From the NCBI GenBank assembly GCA_029204225.1, contig CM055108.1, forward strand, positions 25,613,803 to 25,677,802: a stretch of DNA of 64,000 nucleotides, in the 5' to 3' direction. The number at the start of each line of letters is the position of its first letter. Within the stretch, counting starts at the first letter, position 1. Positions 22,092 to 33,523 of the stretch are shown piece after piece. This stretch comes from Diphasiastrum complanatum (taxonomy: Eukaryota > Streptophyta > Lycopodiopsida > Lycopodiales > Lycopodiaceae). The notes beneath the pieces were generated by a model that saw only the letters and a program-made list of their open reading frames with translations, searched no databases and was not told the origin of the DNA. The position numbers and the translations under genes are program-made.

Positions 22092-22617
22092 TGTGAAAAT
22101 ATTGTAAAATTAAAATAATATTAGACTTAAAAATTCAAGTTTTGGGACTAGTCTAGTTACTTTCCAATTAGATTCAAGTTAGTTTTTTGTCTTCATAGTG
22201 ATGTGTAGGTCTAGAACCTACCAAGAAGCTTTTGAGGCTACTCTTGTAGGTCAACGGATTCTCAAAAAGAGAGATTCTCAAGTCTTATCCATCTCTCTTT
22301 TTGTCATCTAGTAGAGAGGTAGAGGCAATGTGGCATCTAGATTGTTCTCTCTCTCCACGAGTTCTAGAAGGCCTCTTGTATTATAAATAAGGTGGCTTTG
22401 TACCACAAGAATACACTTCTTAAAGTAAAGCTTCCATTTGATCCATTTGAGGTGTAATGATAGTTAGATTGTGATGAATGCTCTTGCCTTCATGCTAACT
22501 AGCTTGCCAATGTTTTCCATCTCATTGTTTTTGGAATAGAAGCAAGTTTAGTGTGCGATCATTCATTCTCTTGATCCTTTGTACTTGTAGCTGGTTCACA
22601 CGTGTGAAAAGTTCTCA
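22092..22617 (+). repeat. 3' LTR of the nested copia
   Basis: 526 bp. Preceded by ATTTTAAGGAG (polypurine tract) and followed by ATATG, matching GTATG at the left border with one mismatch. Confidence 0.9.
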
Positions 22618-23600
22618 ATATGAAGTTTGGTCGCATTTGGAGAACTTGGAAAATTTGGTCAAAATTTGAGCAGAGCTTTGCTAGGAAAGGTAACAAATGA
22701 CTCAAATTCAGCCCTTTAAAGTGTGTATTAGGTGAAATCCACTTTCCCTTATTCAGTTCCACCCAAATTTTGGCAGAGACCTTCTTCACAATATTCTAAG
22801 ACCTTAGAGAAGTCTGCAAGAGTTCAGAAGGTGATTTGGCTGCCCTACGAAGGTTCTGGGAGGGTTCCGACAGTCTGCGAGGGTTCAATCCTCGCAGGGA
22901 GTGAATGCTTGCACAACTTGCTCATGTGGTTAGATTTTCAAGATCAGACCATGTAGACAGACTAATTTTACTGCTCTGAATTCACTTATGCCCCTTGGAA
23001 GGTTGGTTTGATGATCTTGATGCTCTGCGAAGGTTCTGAAGATTATGCTTCTTAGAACCCTCGCATACACTAAAGAATGATGTTTTTTCCATCAGTAACT
23101 CTCACAGAGATTTTCATGGATGCATCTGGATAAGATCTAGTGACTATCCAAGTTTCAAGAGCTATCTCCCAGGGGATCTCCAAAAATCATGAAAAAAGTG
23201 CCCTTTTAGAGTGTTTTTTGACGAGATCTTGAGATTCTCTGATTTTTAACTTTTGCAAACTGGTAATCTATTTCATCCATGTTAGATCTGACTGTTAGTA
23301 ACTCTCTGGAAATTTTGATGGATATTTGGTAGCAGATCCATTAGTTTGGATGAATTTTGCCCTCATTTCGCCATAGTTACTGAGATCAAGATCTTTGATC
23401 AGCAAATTGGGGGGCCTATTGGTGTAATATGATGATCTGCTACCTTCTTGGTCCTATCTGGACCTGGATCTCTCTTGGATCTTGCTGAATTTTCCCTGAT
23501 CTAGCCAGATCTAGCTGAATCTTGATGGATCTAGCTTGATTTGGCTTGATCTTCCTGGATCTAGTTGTGATGGCCGAACATATAAACTTTTCGTGACATG
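22618..23600 (-). other. Noncoding spacer between pol and third ORF, with GCGAGGGTT-type motifs
   Basis: No coding sense. Repeats of GCGAAGGTTC, GCGAGGGTTC and CCTCGCA lie at 22843-22901 and 23022-23068, the same motif set as in the 5' leader (28500-29240). At 23440-23570, (A/G)GATCT words occur about ten times. The integrase catalytic core that should lie here is absent. Confidence 0.5.
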
Positions 23601-23826
23601 CCACCACCAACCTGGATCTGTCTCACTACGGTGGCCAGTACTTGTGCAACCGGTGCAGAAGGTCATAATTTAATCTCGTTGGTCTCCTTGCCCTTTGGCA
23701 CACATGGCACTGCCTCAGGTATTCCTCCGTATCCTTATGAATTGTTGGCCACCAACACCCTGATTGTAGGATCTTGCGAACTGTAATGTCGGATGCATAA
23801 TGGCCTCCACCCATGCCTTCATGCAA
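23601..23826 (-). pseudogene. Tat-type integrase zinc finger, core missing
   Basis: GGHYASDITVRKILQSGCWW followed by CHVCQRARRP is the integrase HHCC zinc-binding domain as in Tat/Athila elements (GGH..., W, C..C). The frame ends at WPP near 23627 and the DDE catalytic core does not follow on either side of the spacer. The element could not integrate by its own integrase. Confidence 0.85.
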
Positions 23827-23948
23827 AACGAAATGATTTGGGTGGCCTCATGTGGAAGAATACATCACTGAAGAATCCCATCTGGTCCTCTACGATACAA
23901 TTGGCCGACAATCAACTGATAAGGTCTAGCTTTCAAGATCAATTTTCG

Positions 23949-24420
23949 CTAATCCGCCTTTGGCAGTGATTTGTTCGATTGGCCCCTCATTAGATATTCA
24001 ACTATGTCGGCAGCCCATTCTGGTACTGTGTCTATGTAAAATAAGGCAGCATTGGCCAGCTCATCGTCGGGTTGGAGTGCAACCTCCTTCCCTTTGATAC
24101 GTGACACATGATCTGCCATGTAGTGTTGTTTTCCCTTGCGAACTTCTATCCAAAAATCAAACTCTAACAACATAAGTAGCCATCGAGTGATTCTCCTTGT
24201 GTTGCAGGTTTTGTTAACGAGATAGAGCAAGGGTTGATGGTTCATATAAAAAGCAAAGTCTGTGGCCATCAAGTAGGAAACTTCTTAACTGCATATATCA
24301 TCGCCAATGCTTCTCTCTCTATGGCTGAATAATTCATTTCGGTATCACTGAGTTGTCGACTTGCAAATCGAATCGAAAAATCTTTTTTGTGTTCTCCTGG
24401 CTAGGTTAAGACTGCTCCAA
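23949..24420 (-). pseudogene. Tat-type RNase H
   Basis: Minus strand: after a stop at 24402, SIRFASRQLSDTEMNYSAIE and then, past a frame change near 24275, FAFYMNHQPLLYLVNK, RRITRWLLMLLEFDF and HYMADHVSRI. These are the gypsy RNase H blocks (FASR.L......Y...E.E.LA, T.HQPL, R..RW...L.E.DF, ADA.SR). It degrades template RNA in active relatives. Confidence 0.85.
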
Positions 24421-25219
24421 CTGGATACTTCGATGCATCCATATGCACATGAAACTCAATGGACCAATTGGACGGACGTAGGATTGGTGTTGAAACCAAT
24501 GCATCTTTAAGTTTTTGGAAAGCCTTTAGGGCTTCCTCGTTCCAATGTGGATCCGTTGTGAGCTTGTAAATTGGTCGCGCTAACTCCGCAAAATCTAGAA
24601 TGAAAATTCTGTAATAGTTAGCGTGACCTATACAAATGTAGACCTCGCAGATCGTTCCTGGTGGTGGTAGATCAACAATGATCCTGATTTTCGATAGGTC
24701 TGTGGCGATCCCGTGTCTAGATACTCTATGTCCGAGAATCAAGCCATGTGTAACCCAAAATTGACATCTTTCTAGATTCAGGGAGATCTGAAATTTGCGG
24801 CATTTTTTGTAGCACCTTCTCCAAATTAACAACTTATGCAATTCCTGCTTGATCAGTTCCGTGTAGTTAGGGTTGCAGCGATAGTAACGACTCACCTTGG
24901 AGACTGCTCTATCCACCAAGGGTATGGTGTGTTGGACTATTGTTGGTGGAATGCCCTTCAGATCACTATAATTCTCGGCAAAACAGTCCTTGTACTCCAA
25001 CAATGATCGTAGCCTTTTGAATTGTGTGGGCGTTAGCTGCTCTCTCACATGCACTATCTTTTCTTCTTCACCTGGCTCGGCAAGGTTCATTGGTTGTGTT
25101 CGCGCAGGTCCTTTGAAGACTTGTTCCGTTAGTGCCCGACTTTGATCAGGTTCTCGTTGGGCTTGTGACATCATAATTACCACGTCATCCAAGGTATAAT
25201 TCTTGAAGGTTTTAGGCAT
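24401..25219 (-). pseudogene. Tat-type reverse transcriptase lacking its catalytic core
   Basis: 272-codon open frame. Residues 60-125 are the RT N-terminal approach (CFAENYSDLKGIPPTIVQH, HTIPLVDRAVSKVSRYYR, IKQELHKLL). It jumps directly to the post-catalytic block (CRKFQISLNLERCQFWVTHG, LILGHRVSRHGIA) and the connection domain (FHVHMDASKYPVGAVLT). The roughly 120 residues holding the gypsy PFGL and YVDD-type motifs are gone, without breaking the frame. It cannot polymerise. Confidence 0.85.
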
Positions 25220-26060
25220 CTCATGAACTGGTGCTCATCGAGATTCCTCCTTCAGCATATTGATCTTAGCTTGACTGGTCATCTTTTGATTTTCCATCAT
25301 CTGAGAAGATGATGATGCTGTATCAAGTTCATCCTAATTGATTTCAAGGAATCCAACACCTTCTTTTTGCCTCGATTTGTCATATCGGTGGATTCATCCT
25401 TGTTGTCTTTTTTCAGAACTGGTGTAACATTCACCTCGTGGTTGCGAATATCAACATCCACTGTAGCTATAGCTTCTTCGGGTAGATCACTCCATCGGAT
25501 CACCTGGTTGTAGCATTGCTTCAACTGTTTCTTCTTGTTCACAGGTGCCCTTGGTGGATCTATCCTTGAAACTTTCGCCATAGTTGATTTTGCGGCGGTT
25601 GAGATGGTATTTTCTTAATTCCATAACGATCTGGATCCATGTGCTGTAGGACCTGCTCATCAGTTAGTTCGGTCTCCTTGTTATAAGTCAAAGCATGTTG
25701 CCAATGGACTAAATCATCGTCCAGTGGGTTCTCAATAGATTCTGTTGACAACCATGCTACATTTATCATATCCACTCCAAATGTAATTGGTGTATCCATG
25801 GTGTAACACTTGGGTGAAGATGTGCTGGATTCAGGATCTGATTTGTATTGACATGCTTGGCAGTCAATCGTTGCTAATGCATCTGTCCATCTCACAACAT
25901 CCATTTCTAAATCATAGTGACACCCCTTGGCTCGCCTTGGGTGATCAATCGTGTGATATGTTGTGGATGATCCGTCATCAATCTTGGGTGCAAGTGGTTT
26001 CACCGCCCATGTGGTTGGATCGACCTTTACAACCTGCTCTCTATTCTCAAAGGTGAGTTT
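25220..26060 (-). pseudogene. Tat-type protease-RT linker
   Basis: Two open pieces (26003-25560 and 25581-25297) carry element-like linker sequence without a recognised catalytic motif. They lie between protease and RT, as the longer linkers of Tat elements do. A frameshift near 25570 separates them. Assignment is by position. Confidence 0.55.
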
Positions 26061-26069
26061 CCCCGTACC

Positions 26070-26615
26070 CTAGTTGTGTACTACTTGCGCAGTCCTCAAC
26101 CATGGTCTTCCGATTAAAACACGGTATGCAGATGGAGATTCAGGTATATCCATTACGACAAAGGTGATTACAAACTGCATGGCTGCTATTTTTACAGGGA
26201 TTGATCCGATAGCTTGATACCAAATGTTGCTGGCTTCAATTTCTGTAAACTCCACTTTTGGTACAAAGTAGTGGAGATCAAATTGACAACCTGATCCTCC
26301 ATCTACTACTGATGCCTCATTCTCAAATCTCTTGTGTTTGATTGGCAGGGTGATGTTGTTTTCCTCGCTATCCCACGCTGCCCCAATGTGGAGGACGTTA
26401 TTAGTCTCTTCGTAGCCCGTACAGTATATGGGCTTTGGCGCTATTGGCTCCACGTCCACTTTGGCCCATTCAACTAGAAGGCTTTTAGCTTTTGGTGCAA
26501 TCCATAGTAATTCTCCGAGAGGTAAACTAACACGGCTCGCCAGCAGGCTTGTGAGCCTTTCAGTGTGCGGTTCCTCGGGCTCCACCATGTGGAAACGTGG
26601 TTCATGATGATGCAA
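26070..26615 (-). pseudogene. Tat-type protease
   Basis: 181 codons. VVDGGSGCQ at about residue 103 is the aspartic protease box of Tat-lineage elements (DGGSG), and YRVLIGRPWLRTAQVVHN at the end is the matching G-R-P-W-L block. The active-site Asp is kept. The domain sits after gag and before RT, as expected. The frame upstream is broken. Confidence 0.85.
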
Positions 26616-27040
26616 TCAATTGTTCTTATTAGTGCGCAATGGTGAGCCCGTTGGTGGTTCCCATTCGTCATCAGCAGGAGGTTCCATAGGATTTTCCTTT
26701 TCGTGCTCTTTTTCCTCCGCTTGTGCTCTCTAAACCCAGTGCCATATCTTCTGGTATTGTCTCCTTTCTTCCCTCACATTCGGATATGGCACTAAAGTTG
26801 AGGGTTGGTCATCAGTGACCGATGGTGGTGGTGAGGGAGCCACTTCCTTCCTCTTTTGTGCTTGTGTAATGGCTAACACAAGAGCACAAAATTGTTGCCT
26901 TTCCGGTGGCATCCCCGCTGGAACTGTTGCTTGTTGTATTTCATGAAGTTCAATGGTGCGCTAGTCCCAGGTCTCAATGGACAATTCTTGTAGCACTGTC
27001 CATAACCGCATTCTCGACAGAAGGATGTGTATTGTCCCTT

Positions 27041-28230
27041 CTAAGGACATTCAGCAATTCTGTGTCCTTCGTGACATCCATAGAAGCCGTAATTTATTTT
27101 GCCTTGACGCTGAGTTTGAGCTGCATAGGCCGCAATATATTCATTTATGATAGGATCCATAAATGGTTCATTCGGCCCATACCATTGCTGCTGCTCAGGT
27201 TGAGGTGGTACTGGCATCTCTGGTTCTACTGCTGTCAAGTTTACGTGGGCCACTTGTTGATTGGCTGGCCCTGGTGGTGCAGGTAAGGCCATACACTGTT
27301 GATTATTCGGTGCGCCATACCTCGGTACCACATTTGGTGCCCCTTCATGATATGGATAAGAAGTTGATAAGGACTCCTTTTCTGTTGAACAATCCGAGGG
27401 CTAAATGGGCAAAATGTCGTGTCGTGCGATGTTGCGTTGCACAAATGGCAAAATCTATGGGTCAGTCTTAGATTTTGCTTTAGGACTGGGCACTCGTTTG
27501 CTGTATGGTTTTGAGTGCATACTGAACACCATACATTTTCATGTCGGGGATACTGTAGCTGGTTTTGTTCCGGTAGATTTGGTGTTGCTGCTACAGCTCC
27601 TTGTAATGCTTTCAGTTTCTGATCAAACTGCGCCGTAAGCTACTCCATCTATCGTTTGTGTAATTTTGTCATTTGTTCCATCAGCAGTTTTGTGGATAGA
27701 GTAGAAGCAGTTGTTGATGATGATGCTATCGATGGAGTAGGATTATGGGTGGATGGATATTCATCGTCTGGTCCCTCATTCTCTTCCCGTGCTAGGAACC
27801 ACATGATCACCGCATGATCGGGAGTTAGGACTGCACTACACTCGGATCGTAGATGTTTGACCTACTCAATATAGTCCTTGACCCTTTTTCTTTTTCCCAT
27901 CTTGACCTTGCTAAGCAGGAGAAATGGGTCTTCTAGGAACTTCCTTGGTTTAAAGCGCGTGATGAGAGCCACTTTAACCGCTTCCCAGGTGGATTTCTCT
28001 TTCTCTGACAGGTTGAAAAACCAATCTTGAGCCACCGCTACTAGGGACATGGGAAACAACATCAACTTCTCTACAGGTGTTCGATCATGGTAGATTTCAC
28101 AAGCTTGCTCGTAGATCCAGAGGAAGCAGATGGGATCTGATGATCCATCATATTTTTGTATCTCCATTTGAGGTGCCCTCTGGACTGCTTGCAATGGAGC
28201 GACAGTTACGGGTTGACCCATTGGATCCAT
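27041..28230 (-). pseudogene. Tat-type gag with several cysteine knuckles
   Basis: Starts near 28230 (MDPMGQPVTVAPLQ). The capsid-like block KYDGSSDPICFLWIYEQACE, DWFFNLSEKEKSTWEAV is the gypsy retrotransposon gag domain. After a frame break, the cysteine-rich block CSVCTQNH...CP and then CHLCNATSHDTTFCP (27500-27390) follow, and a further CHEGHRIAEC knuckle at 27060. The fragment at 4345-4780 is a second copy of the middle part. Gag would package the element RNA. Confidence 0.8.
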
Positions 28231-28299
28231 TGGAACTAGTTTTGGTTCTACCTCTTGTTGCGCAGCTGCTAATCTGAGAAGGTGTGGTGTTTGATTCGC

Positions 28300-29416
28300 T
28301 GTCCTTCTTGCTACTGATCACCCAGATCTTAGATTCATCCGATGGTGGGGTCCAAGAAAGTTGGATCTTGCTTGTACAATGGGATGCACTCTGGATCTTA
28401 AGGATCTGATCACTCTGATTGGCCGAAAGTGAAAATCAGGCCCCTTATGATGGTTTTTCCTTGATAACTTTTTACTCCTTACAATGATTGACCTGATATT
28501 TTGATAGTAGCTAGATCTGGTGTAAATCTTTCCACTGATCTAGTCTACAAAGGTTGGTTGTGTGAGGGTTCTTTAGCTGTTTTGCAAACAAAAACCTTGA
28601 TATCTCTCAAATTCTTGGGAAGTAGCTCTCACAAGGATCACATGAGCTGAATCTGGCCTGGATCTGACTCTGGAATTCTCTGCGAGACTTAACTCTCGCA
28701 AGAAGTGAAAATTTCACTGTTTGCGGGTCCAGAACCACTAATTTGGCTTGATCTACACCAATTCTCAATACTAACTCTCGCAGGCTTCTTCACTAATGGA
28801 AATTGATATTCTGGATCAATTGAAATGGTCTGTGAGATTTCTTTCTGGAAGAATTTGCTGGATCTTCACTTTTTAGTGATTTTATAACACTTAAACCCAA
28901 TTTTCTGGTCACTGGAATCAAACTAACTCTCGTAGACTCTTCTATGTCCTGGTCTCACTGAGATGGAACTTTAGAATTCTCTGCGAGGGTTCTTGCCCAA
29001 TAGAACTAAAAATTTTAGTGTTTGCGAGGGTTTTTTGGTATTGACTTCAGAGGGCTCTACGAGAGTTTTGGTGAAGATCTGCATTTTTTTGGAATGTTAC
29101 TAGGATTTTTTGAATTTTTATGATTTTTTCTCTGATTTTGCAATCTGCTTGGAACTAACTCTCGCAGGCTTCTATGCAGGTCTGGGACAGTACCCTAGAG
29201 CTGCTGCCAGTCATGCGAGGGTTATCTCTCACTAGTTTTGGAGAAAACAAAATCTGATGGGAATCTTGGCTCTTTTTTTCCTCCAAAATGCAGATTGGTG
29301 TGTTTTTTGGGTTTTCTCAGGTTTTGGTTTGGATGTCAAGCCCTTAGAGACTATTTAGGGTCTCCTCTACCCAAGAAATAGCTAAAATGCAACTATACTA
29401 GTTAGTAAAAATGTAT
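28300..29416 (-). promoter_or_regulatory. 5' leader of the Tat-type element with GCGAGGGTT/AACTCTCGC repeats
   Basis: About 1.1 kb noncoding between primer site and gag. At least ten copies of TGCGAGGGTT- or AACTCTCGCAGG-like words occur in both orientations (about 28553, 28679, 28720, 28768, 28828, 28921, 28979, 29022, 29052, 29153, 29212). Leaders of LTR elements carry packaging and translation signals; whether these words do so is unknown. The same words occur in the spacer at 22800-23070. Confidence 0.5.
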
Positions 29417-29433
29417 CCCCGGCAATGGCGCCA
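29417..29433 (-). promoter_or_regulatory. Primer binding site (tRNA-Asp type), Tat-type element
   Basis: On the minus strand TGGCGCCATTGCCGGGG, one base inside the LTR. This matches the complement of plant tRNA-Asp 3' end (TGGCGCCGTTGCCGGGG) with one mismatch, the primer known for Athila/Tat elements. Confidence 0.9.
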
Positions 29434-29434
29434 C

Positions 29435-30253
29435 TGTAGGGTTGAAGATCTTGCGTAGTATAGCCCTCCCGCCTGTCAACAAGGGTTAGAACACTGGATA
29501 GGCGCCTAACTATGGATAGATGCTACTTCTAGTTAGTTCTCCACTTTTTCCTTTAACTCTACTCACCACTAACACTACCCACCGTCAACTCTACTCCACT
29601 ACACTAGCATTCATCATGATTTTGTGTGAAAGAGAAGAGAAGAATAGAAGAGATAGAGAGGAGAGGAGAGAAAGAGAGAGATAGAGTGGAGAGGGTGGTT
29701 GGCTCAAAAGCTCAAGATGCATGCTAATGGAGAATCCATAGCTTCAAAACCAACAACATAGAAATGGAAACAACTAGAAACACACAACAAAAGCATTAGC
29801 ATGAGTGCTTAGCAAATGAGGATGTTTGGCTCTCCAATTTGGTAGAGTTTCCTCCTTCTCATTAAGCATGGAAAATAGAGTACATGAGGTGCCTTTTTAT
29901 AAATGAGGAAGGCCCTTGTCCAAAAATACTATTGGCTAATATGTACACTAATCCTATCCGTTCATCTTGGACCCAACTTTATCCAGAGGTCTTAAAAAAG
30001 TACATTGGATTTCACATGATTCATGTGTCTCCATTTGGACCCAACTCTAAAATAATAGACTTCTAAGTTTAAAATGACTTTGGGCCTCAAGTTTTATTTT
30101 AATTACAAAGGGGCCCAAGTCTATCATTCTATTTACAACTCAACTTGCATGCTCATTGGGCCATGGTCTTATACGCGCAGGATGCCATGCCCTCGCAACA
30201 TATTTTATTAGCCGATATTATTTATTTACAATATGTTGGGAATACCCCCAACA
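29435..30253 (-). repeat. 5' LTR of the Tat-type element
   Basis: 819 bp, plus-strand ends TGTAGGG...CCCCAACA with canonical TG/CA, followed by TAGTC (target duplication). Contains a GA-rich stretch at 29630-29695 shared with the other LTR. Confidence 0.95.
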
Positions 30254-31095
30254 TAGTCAAAATTCCTAAACCATATATCCTATTCCAGAATGTCACCACA
30301 ATGCTCCCTCCCATCAGCATGGCCTTCCTTTTGGATGTTTCAAGTCCAACAAAGAACTGTTTATGATACCATGCCTTCAACAGGGAAAAAACAAGGGCTA
30401 CACCCCTTCCTAGAGTTGGGAATGTTGACTATCTTTAATTCTATCAAACTCTCTCTCTCTTTCTGTTTCTCAAACAACTTGCACACAAACTAACATTGCT
30501 GAATTAATAATTTTCATTGAATTTCCGTATATCCCAAACATGGGAGTAAAAGACACACAAATTGTGCTAGTAAACACACATTTTCAACTCAATAGTGTAG
30601 AAAAAAACAGTGCCAAAAGTATCAAAATGGGATTCATGCACACATATAATACTACCAAATTCGAAGCAAAATAGTTCCAAATATGTCAGATCTAGGCTCT
30701 CAAATAAGGGAAGAACCAAAAGTCCAAACATGAAAAGACTAAAAAACGTGCTATAAGTATAAATCTAGGGTCCTCCAGAGTAACAAATACCGTTGTTGGG
30801 ATACTCCAAGAGTACCAAAGCAATCAGCACCAAAAGAAACTTACTCTTTCCAAGCCCCTTGTGAGCCCAAGCCCTGGCCTCCTCGGGGATCTTCTCGCTG
30901 CACCCTGGTTTCACACAAAAGTCTTTGGTGCTTATGGTCACAACAAAACATAACGGATGGTAAGAATGCCTGTAGGCAAACATGAATGATCCGAGAAGAA
31001 AGGCAAACATGAATAATCTGAGAATAAAGGTGGAGTCCAAAGACTCGTCGCATGCAACGTAAAACCCAAGGGCATGGATATAGTCTGTCCCACCC
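30254..31095 (-). other. Right part of GGTAC-rich locus 1
   Basis: Continues locus 1 past the Tat-type insertion. On the minus strand, an open segment at about 31053-30841 (SLDSTFILRLFMFAFLLGSF... ending KIPEEARAWAHKGLGK) is followed by AGTAAGTT, which could be a splice donor, and T-rich sequence with TTGGTACT. The hydrophobic run could be a transmembrane helix. Family not recognised; frame choice uncertain. Confidence 0.35.
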
Positions 31096-31812
31096 TATCA
31101 GAAATGGCGAACTCCTACAACTTTGCTACAGAGATCCCGAAAAATGAAGATGTCTCAAAGGACGAAAAGATTTCGAAGGCCGAACCGAACCGAACCGAAG
31201 CAGACTGAGTCGAAGGTCAAACATGCCTCAAAGGCCGAAGGAAAAGTGGTTGTGTTTTGTCCTTGCAACCAAACGACGAAACACATTGGAGGAAGAGATG
31301 AACCGAAAGAAAATGATTCGAACTGACAACTGGCAGCTCGACGAGCATGGAATCTTGTACTTCAAGCCCAACTGTGAGAGACAACAATAATAGAAGATAA
31401 CTAACTAGTTGGTTAACATAAGCTTGTCTTGTAATTATCTAATTACTATCTTGTAAACTCCACATATTGGAGATAAATATGCATTTTGATTAACACACAA
31501 CATGGTGATGAAATGTGTGGAGAGAGAGATAGGAGAGCTATGCATGAAATTCTGCCAACGAGCAGAACACAGCTACCAAGAAGAGCGTCAGGCCGCCAAC
31601 GAGCAAGACACTGAATGACTCACTCAAAAACTCAAAAATAGAAATACAATTACTCTCTATTTGTTTTTCCGTCTTCATCCTTTGCGTCCTTTTCGATTGT
31701 TTGAATCTTCTTCTGATCTGTGATTTGTAGTCACTTGCTTAGGATCCTGTAGACAATCTAAACTTTTGCGCAAAAGAAACAAGAAGGACAGTAACAAGCT
31801 ATTTTCGCTACA
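31096..31812 (+). repeat. Family D-like LTR
   Basis: 717 bp, TATCAGAAATGGCGAACTCC...TTTCGCTACA. It shares the start word, CTAACTAGTTG...CTTGT, the CCAACGAGCAGAACACAGC block and the end of D LTRs. TGGTATTCGCTCC after it resembles a primer site with mismatches, but minus-strand copia E integrase follows at once. Flanks (CACCC, TGGTA) give no target duplication. Confidence 0.7.
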
Positions 31813-31825
31813 TGGTATTCGCTCC

Positions 31826-33523
31826 AAAGAGCTTTGATTCTTTTGTTTGTCTGCAACTCAACATTCTCCTTAAATTTCTTGAAGAATTGGATGGCTTCAG
31901 ATTTGTGCTTTAGAAAATAGACAGTAGTCCTCTTGAAATAATCATCTATGAAAATAATAAAGAACTTTGCATCAAGTAATGATGGTGTCTGCATTGGGCC
32001 ACATATATCAGTATGCACAATGTCTAATAGATCTCTTGAAATGTGTTCTTGATTTGACTTGAATGGCCTTCTTGCCTATTTTCCTTTGATACAACTTGAG
32101 CAGACAGGGAAATTGACAACTTTACAATCTAGATCAAGAATTGAAGAGTGTTTAGACATGTTACCTATTGATGTATGTTAAGGTGACCAGGTCTATAATG
32201 CCAAATCACTTCTTTATTCATAGATGTCAAACTGCTTAAAGCACGATTAGTTACAGTATTACAATGACTAAGCCTATAGAGATATCTTTGTCTCTTTTCG
32301 AGTGCAAGAACTCTCTTATTCTTATCAAGAGTTTGACAGGAATCTGTCAGAAACTCTACCTTATGTTCTAAATCTGTGATTCAACTGGCTGACAGTAGAT
32401 TTGTTGTCAGATTTGGGACATGCAATACATTTGGTATAAGCTTTGACATTTCATTCTGAAAATTCATCCTAACAGTACCTTCACCTTCAATTATGTGAGA
32501 ACTGTTGTCTCCAAGGTGAACAAATTTCTTTGTGATGTAGGGTGAATAGTCGATGAACCATTCTTGATGGCTTCTCATGTGATGTGTAGCTTCAGAATCG
32601 AGAAACCACTCCTTTGACTATTCGACATGGTGATGGCTCACCATGAAGACTTCCTGCTCATCATCATCTTTGATCTTCTGCTTGGTGTCGGCTGCATGAG
32701 GTTGCTGATCCGGCTGCTTCTTCTTCTTGTCGTTGTTGAACTTCAAGACTCGATAGTTCTGGATCTCATAATTTGGTCTCTTGCAGTACCTAAAGAAGAG
32801 CCTTTTCTTGTTGTTCTGAGCAGGTGGCTGATTCTAGGACTTTTATGACTACTTTTGATTGTTGTCAATTTTGCGAGAGCAACTTTTTTTTTTTCTTCTG
32901 TTGCTTTCTTGAGCCCTTCTTGGAGAATAATGCTTGTGAGTCGTTGATGGAGGACAAAGATGCTGCACCTCTTCTTGTTTCCTCATGCAACAACTTAGTT
33001 ATGACTCTGGATAATGTGATGTTTGAGTGTGTGAAAACTATCATCACCCAGTTTTCATAGGAAGATGGTAAGCTCGACAATAAGGTCATAACAGCATCAG
33101 AGTCTTCAATTGTTGAACCTATTGTTGCCATCTAGTCTATTAGAGTCTTAAATTCATTTATGTGATTCTGAACAGAATCACCATCTAACATTCTGAGAGA
33201 GAAAAATTTTCTTCTCAGATGCAGCTCGAAGTGACATCTCTCACTTCATATAATATCCCAAGCTTCTTTTGATGATTGGGCTTTTCTGATATGACCCATT
33301 TGTGTGTTGGAGATGTTAAGGGTGATCAAGGCAAAAGCCTTGCCATCCCTGAGCTTCCATTTGGAAATGGCTTGCTCATCGACATTGGGAAGTAGTTTGA
33401 TTCCAGCGACTATTTCCCATAATTCTTTGGCCATCAATACTACTCTCATTTAAAGTTCTATAAATGGTAATTTTAGCCATCCAGTTTCTCTACCATTAGA
33501 GTAGACTGTGATTGTGAATCCAT
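31826..33523 (-). pseudogene. Copia family E gag-protease-integrase fragment
   Basis: Gag ATG near 33523 (MDSQSQSTLMVEKLDG), then VLMAKELWEIV and IRKAQSSKEAWDII. The second gag part ends with a polar linker near 32700. A protease-like stretch follows (32578-32381: FVHLGDNSSHIIEGEGTV, VPNLTTNLLSAS). Integrase follows: CDLDCKV-type zinc part, MHTDICGPMQTPSLLDAKFF, IIFIDDYFKRTTVYFL. It stops near 31826 after NKRIKALWSE, just where the second catalytic Asp region starts. RT and RNase H are absent. Confidence 0.8.

Larger units (their letters stand above)
19911..22617 (+). mobile_element. Nested copia deletion derivative (family G)
   Basis: Complete LTR-to-LTR element of 2.7 kb: LTRs 19911-20456 and 22092-22617, primer site 20457-20468, polypurine tract 22081-22091, and flanking GTATG/ATATG as a 5-bp duplication with one mismatch. 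The 1.6-kb interior has a leader and a single ORF that joins the start of gag to the end of RT and RNase H. Protease, integrase and most of RT are absent. By-eye LTR identity of 97-98% makes it younger than its host element. Confidence 0.9.
15450..30253 (-). mobile_element. Tat/Athila-type gypsy element with an extra third ORF
   Basis: Minus-strand LTR retrotransposon bounded by a perfect 5-bp duplication TAGTC (15445-15449 and 30254-30258). 5' LTR 29435-30253, tRNA-Asp primer site 29417-29433, gag, protease, RT, RNase H, integrase zinc finger, then a third ORF down to the 3' LTR (15450-16270). The primer type, the DGGSG protease and an ORF after pol fit the Tat/Athila lineage. RT and integrase cores are missing. 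It contains a nested copia (19911-22617) and a MITE-like insert (17414-17798). Roughly 40 differences per 820 bp separate the LTRs. Confidence 0.9.

Noticed and set aside
30841-31826. Copia E integrase continuing across the D-like LTR into locus 1
   Set aside because: A GGTDYI-like word in locus 1 vaguely fits the integrase GGEY block, but the flanks show no target duplication and no further integrase motif follows.
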